DNA from: CBDAUN01 sp965214615
Lineage (GTDB): Bacteria > Pseudomonadota > Gammaproteobacteria > Arenicellales > JAJDZL01
Assembly (NCBI GenBank): GCA_965214615.1
Contig: OZ243952.1
Coordinates: 1-64,000, forward strand
Direction: 5' to 3'
DNA: 64,000 nt
Shown piece by piece: positions 63,683-64,000 of the stretch. Made by a program: the position numbers and the translations under genes. The notes beneath the pieces were generated by a model that saw only the letters and a list, made by a program, of their open reading frames with translations, was not told the origin of the DNA and did no database searches. The number at the start of each line of letters is the position of its first letter. Positions within the stretch are counted from its first letter, which is position 1.

Positions 63683-64000
63683 ACCCCTTTCCGAAGATAC
63701 CACGCGGCCGGCTGAGTGGTCGTGGCAGGCGATTTGCCTTTCGCATCAAGATAGTGGCTGCAGTCGCGCCAAACCAGTGCGTCAAGTATTGCATCATCCA
63801 CAATTCGGACACGATTCCGGTGAATTCGTACGCGCGAAGATCAACCCGGGAACGGCGCAGACCGTTCGATCAAATCCCTCCAAACCGATTGACAGAAGAT
63901 CTGGAGTTGGCTTGGCTGAAATGTGGCAGCGCTTCTCGAACAAACATCCGATGTGTCGAAGCGGAGACCGGCAAGACAGGCTGCCGACAATTCAAAACCA
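63683..64000. other. End of window, unassigned; possible gene remnant on the minus strand
   Basis: No complete gene is visible. On the minus strand a frame ending at 63679 (it overlaps the stop of the small membrane protein) reads VDDAILDALVWRDCSHYL and further protein-like residues, and can start at GTG 63801 (40 residues). An in-frame stop lies about 13 codons upstream of that GTG, and other frames upstream also look protein-like, so this may be the frameshifted tail of a decayed gene. Confidence 0.25.

Overview
The window reads as a chromosome segment of an uncultured gammaproteobacterium. The evidence is fis-purH-purD, the polA / engB / cytochrome c4 arrangement, ilvE followed by a small CHCC zinc-finger gene, hspQ, tolC behind a PCMT-like gene, and waaA, which implies a Kdo-containing LPS outer membrane. 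No rRNA, tRNA, CRISPR array, integrase or intact insertion sequence was found. The species cannot be named from this sequence. The mono-modular polyketide synthase and the betaine-type catabolic genes would suit a marine or host-associated (for example sponge-associated) lifestyle, but that is inference.

Layout. 1-12.7 kb: an ABC ATPase cut by the window edge, a TrpB2-type tryptophan synthase beta chain, an orphan AAA ATPase, then housekeeping genes (polA, engB, cytochrome c4, phosphoglucose isomerase, a zinc-finger gene, ilvE) and an HD-domain protein resembling PhnZ-type oxygenases. 12.8-21.3 kb: uvrD, hspQ, PCMT-like, tolC, waaA, hemF, tsaC. 21.3-26.8 kb: a purine block (fis-purH-purD and purE, all on the minus strand) split by an Rpn-family nuclease gene that lies between two diverged direct repeats. 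27.3-34.6 kb: pcm, pckA, a DUF169 protein, a Tat-exported multicopper oxidase, a carboxymuconolactone-decarboxylase-like protein, and rhlE with a long leader.

35.1-45.3 kb is a self-contained catabolic locus. An RpiR-type regulator and a Rieske oxygenase run on the minus strand. Divergent from them is a tight operon encoding a dimethylglycine/sarcosine-dehydrogenase-like flavoprotein, an MDR oxidoreductase, three consecutive enolase-superfamily enzymes and a class III aminotransferase. The set suggests stepwise N-demethylation of a betaine (possibly a proline or hydroxyproline betaine), followed by epimerisation or dehydration and transamination. The substrate is not proven.

45.5-62.4 kb, all on the plus strand, holds an orphan protein with an XPB/Ssl2-like helicase-associated domain, an RND efflux pair (adaptor and pump), a 2369-residue reducing type I PKS (KS-AT-DH-degenerate region-ER-KR-ACP), and a protein fusing a thioester-reductase domain to a sulfotransferase domain. 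Together these suggest a PKS-made acyl chain that is released reductively, sulfated and possibly exported by the RND pump. A nine-C tract inside the PKS gene could make it phase-variable. The last 1.6 kb is AT-rich, with a ribbon-helix-helix protein, a small coiled-coil membrane protein and unassigned sequence.
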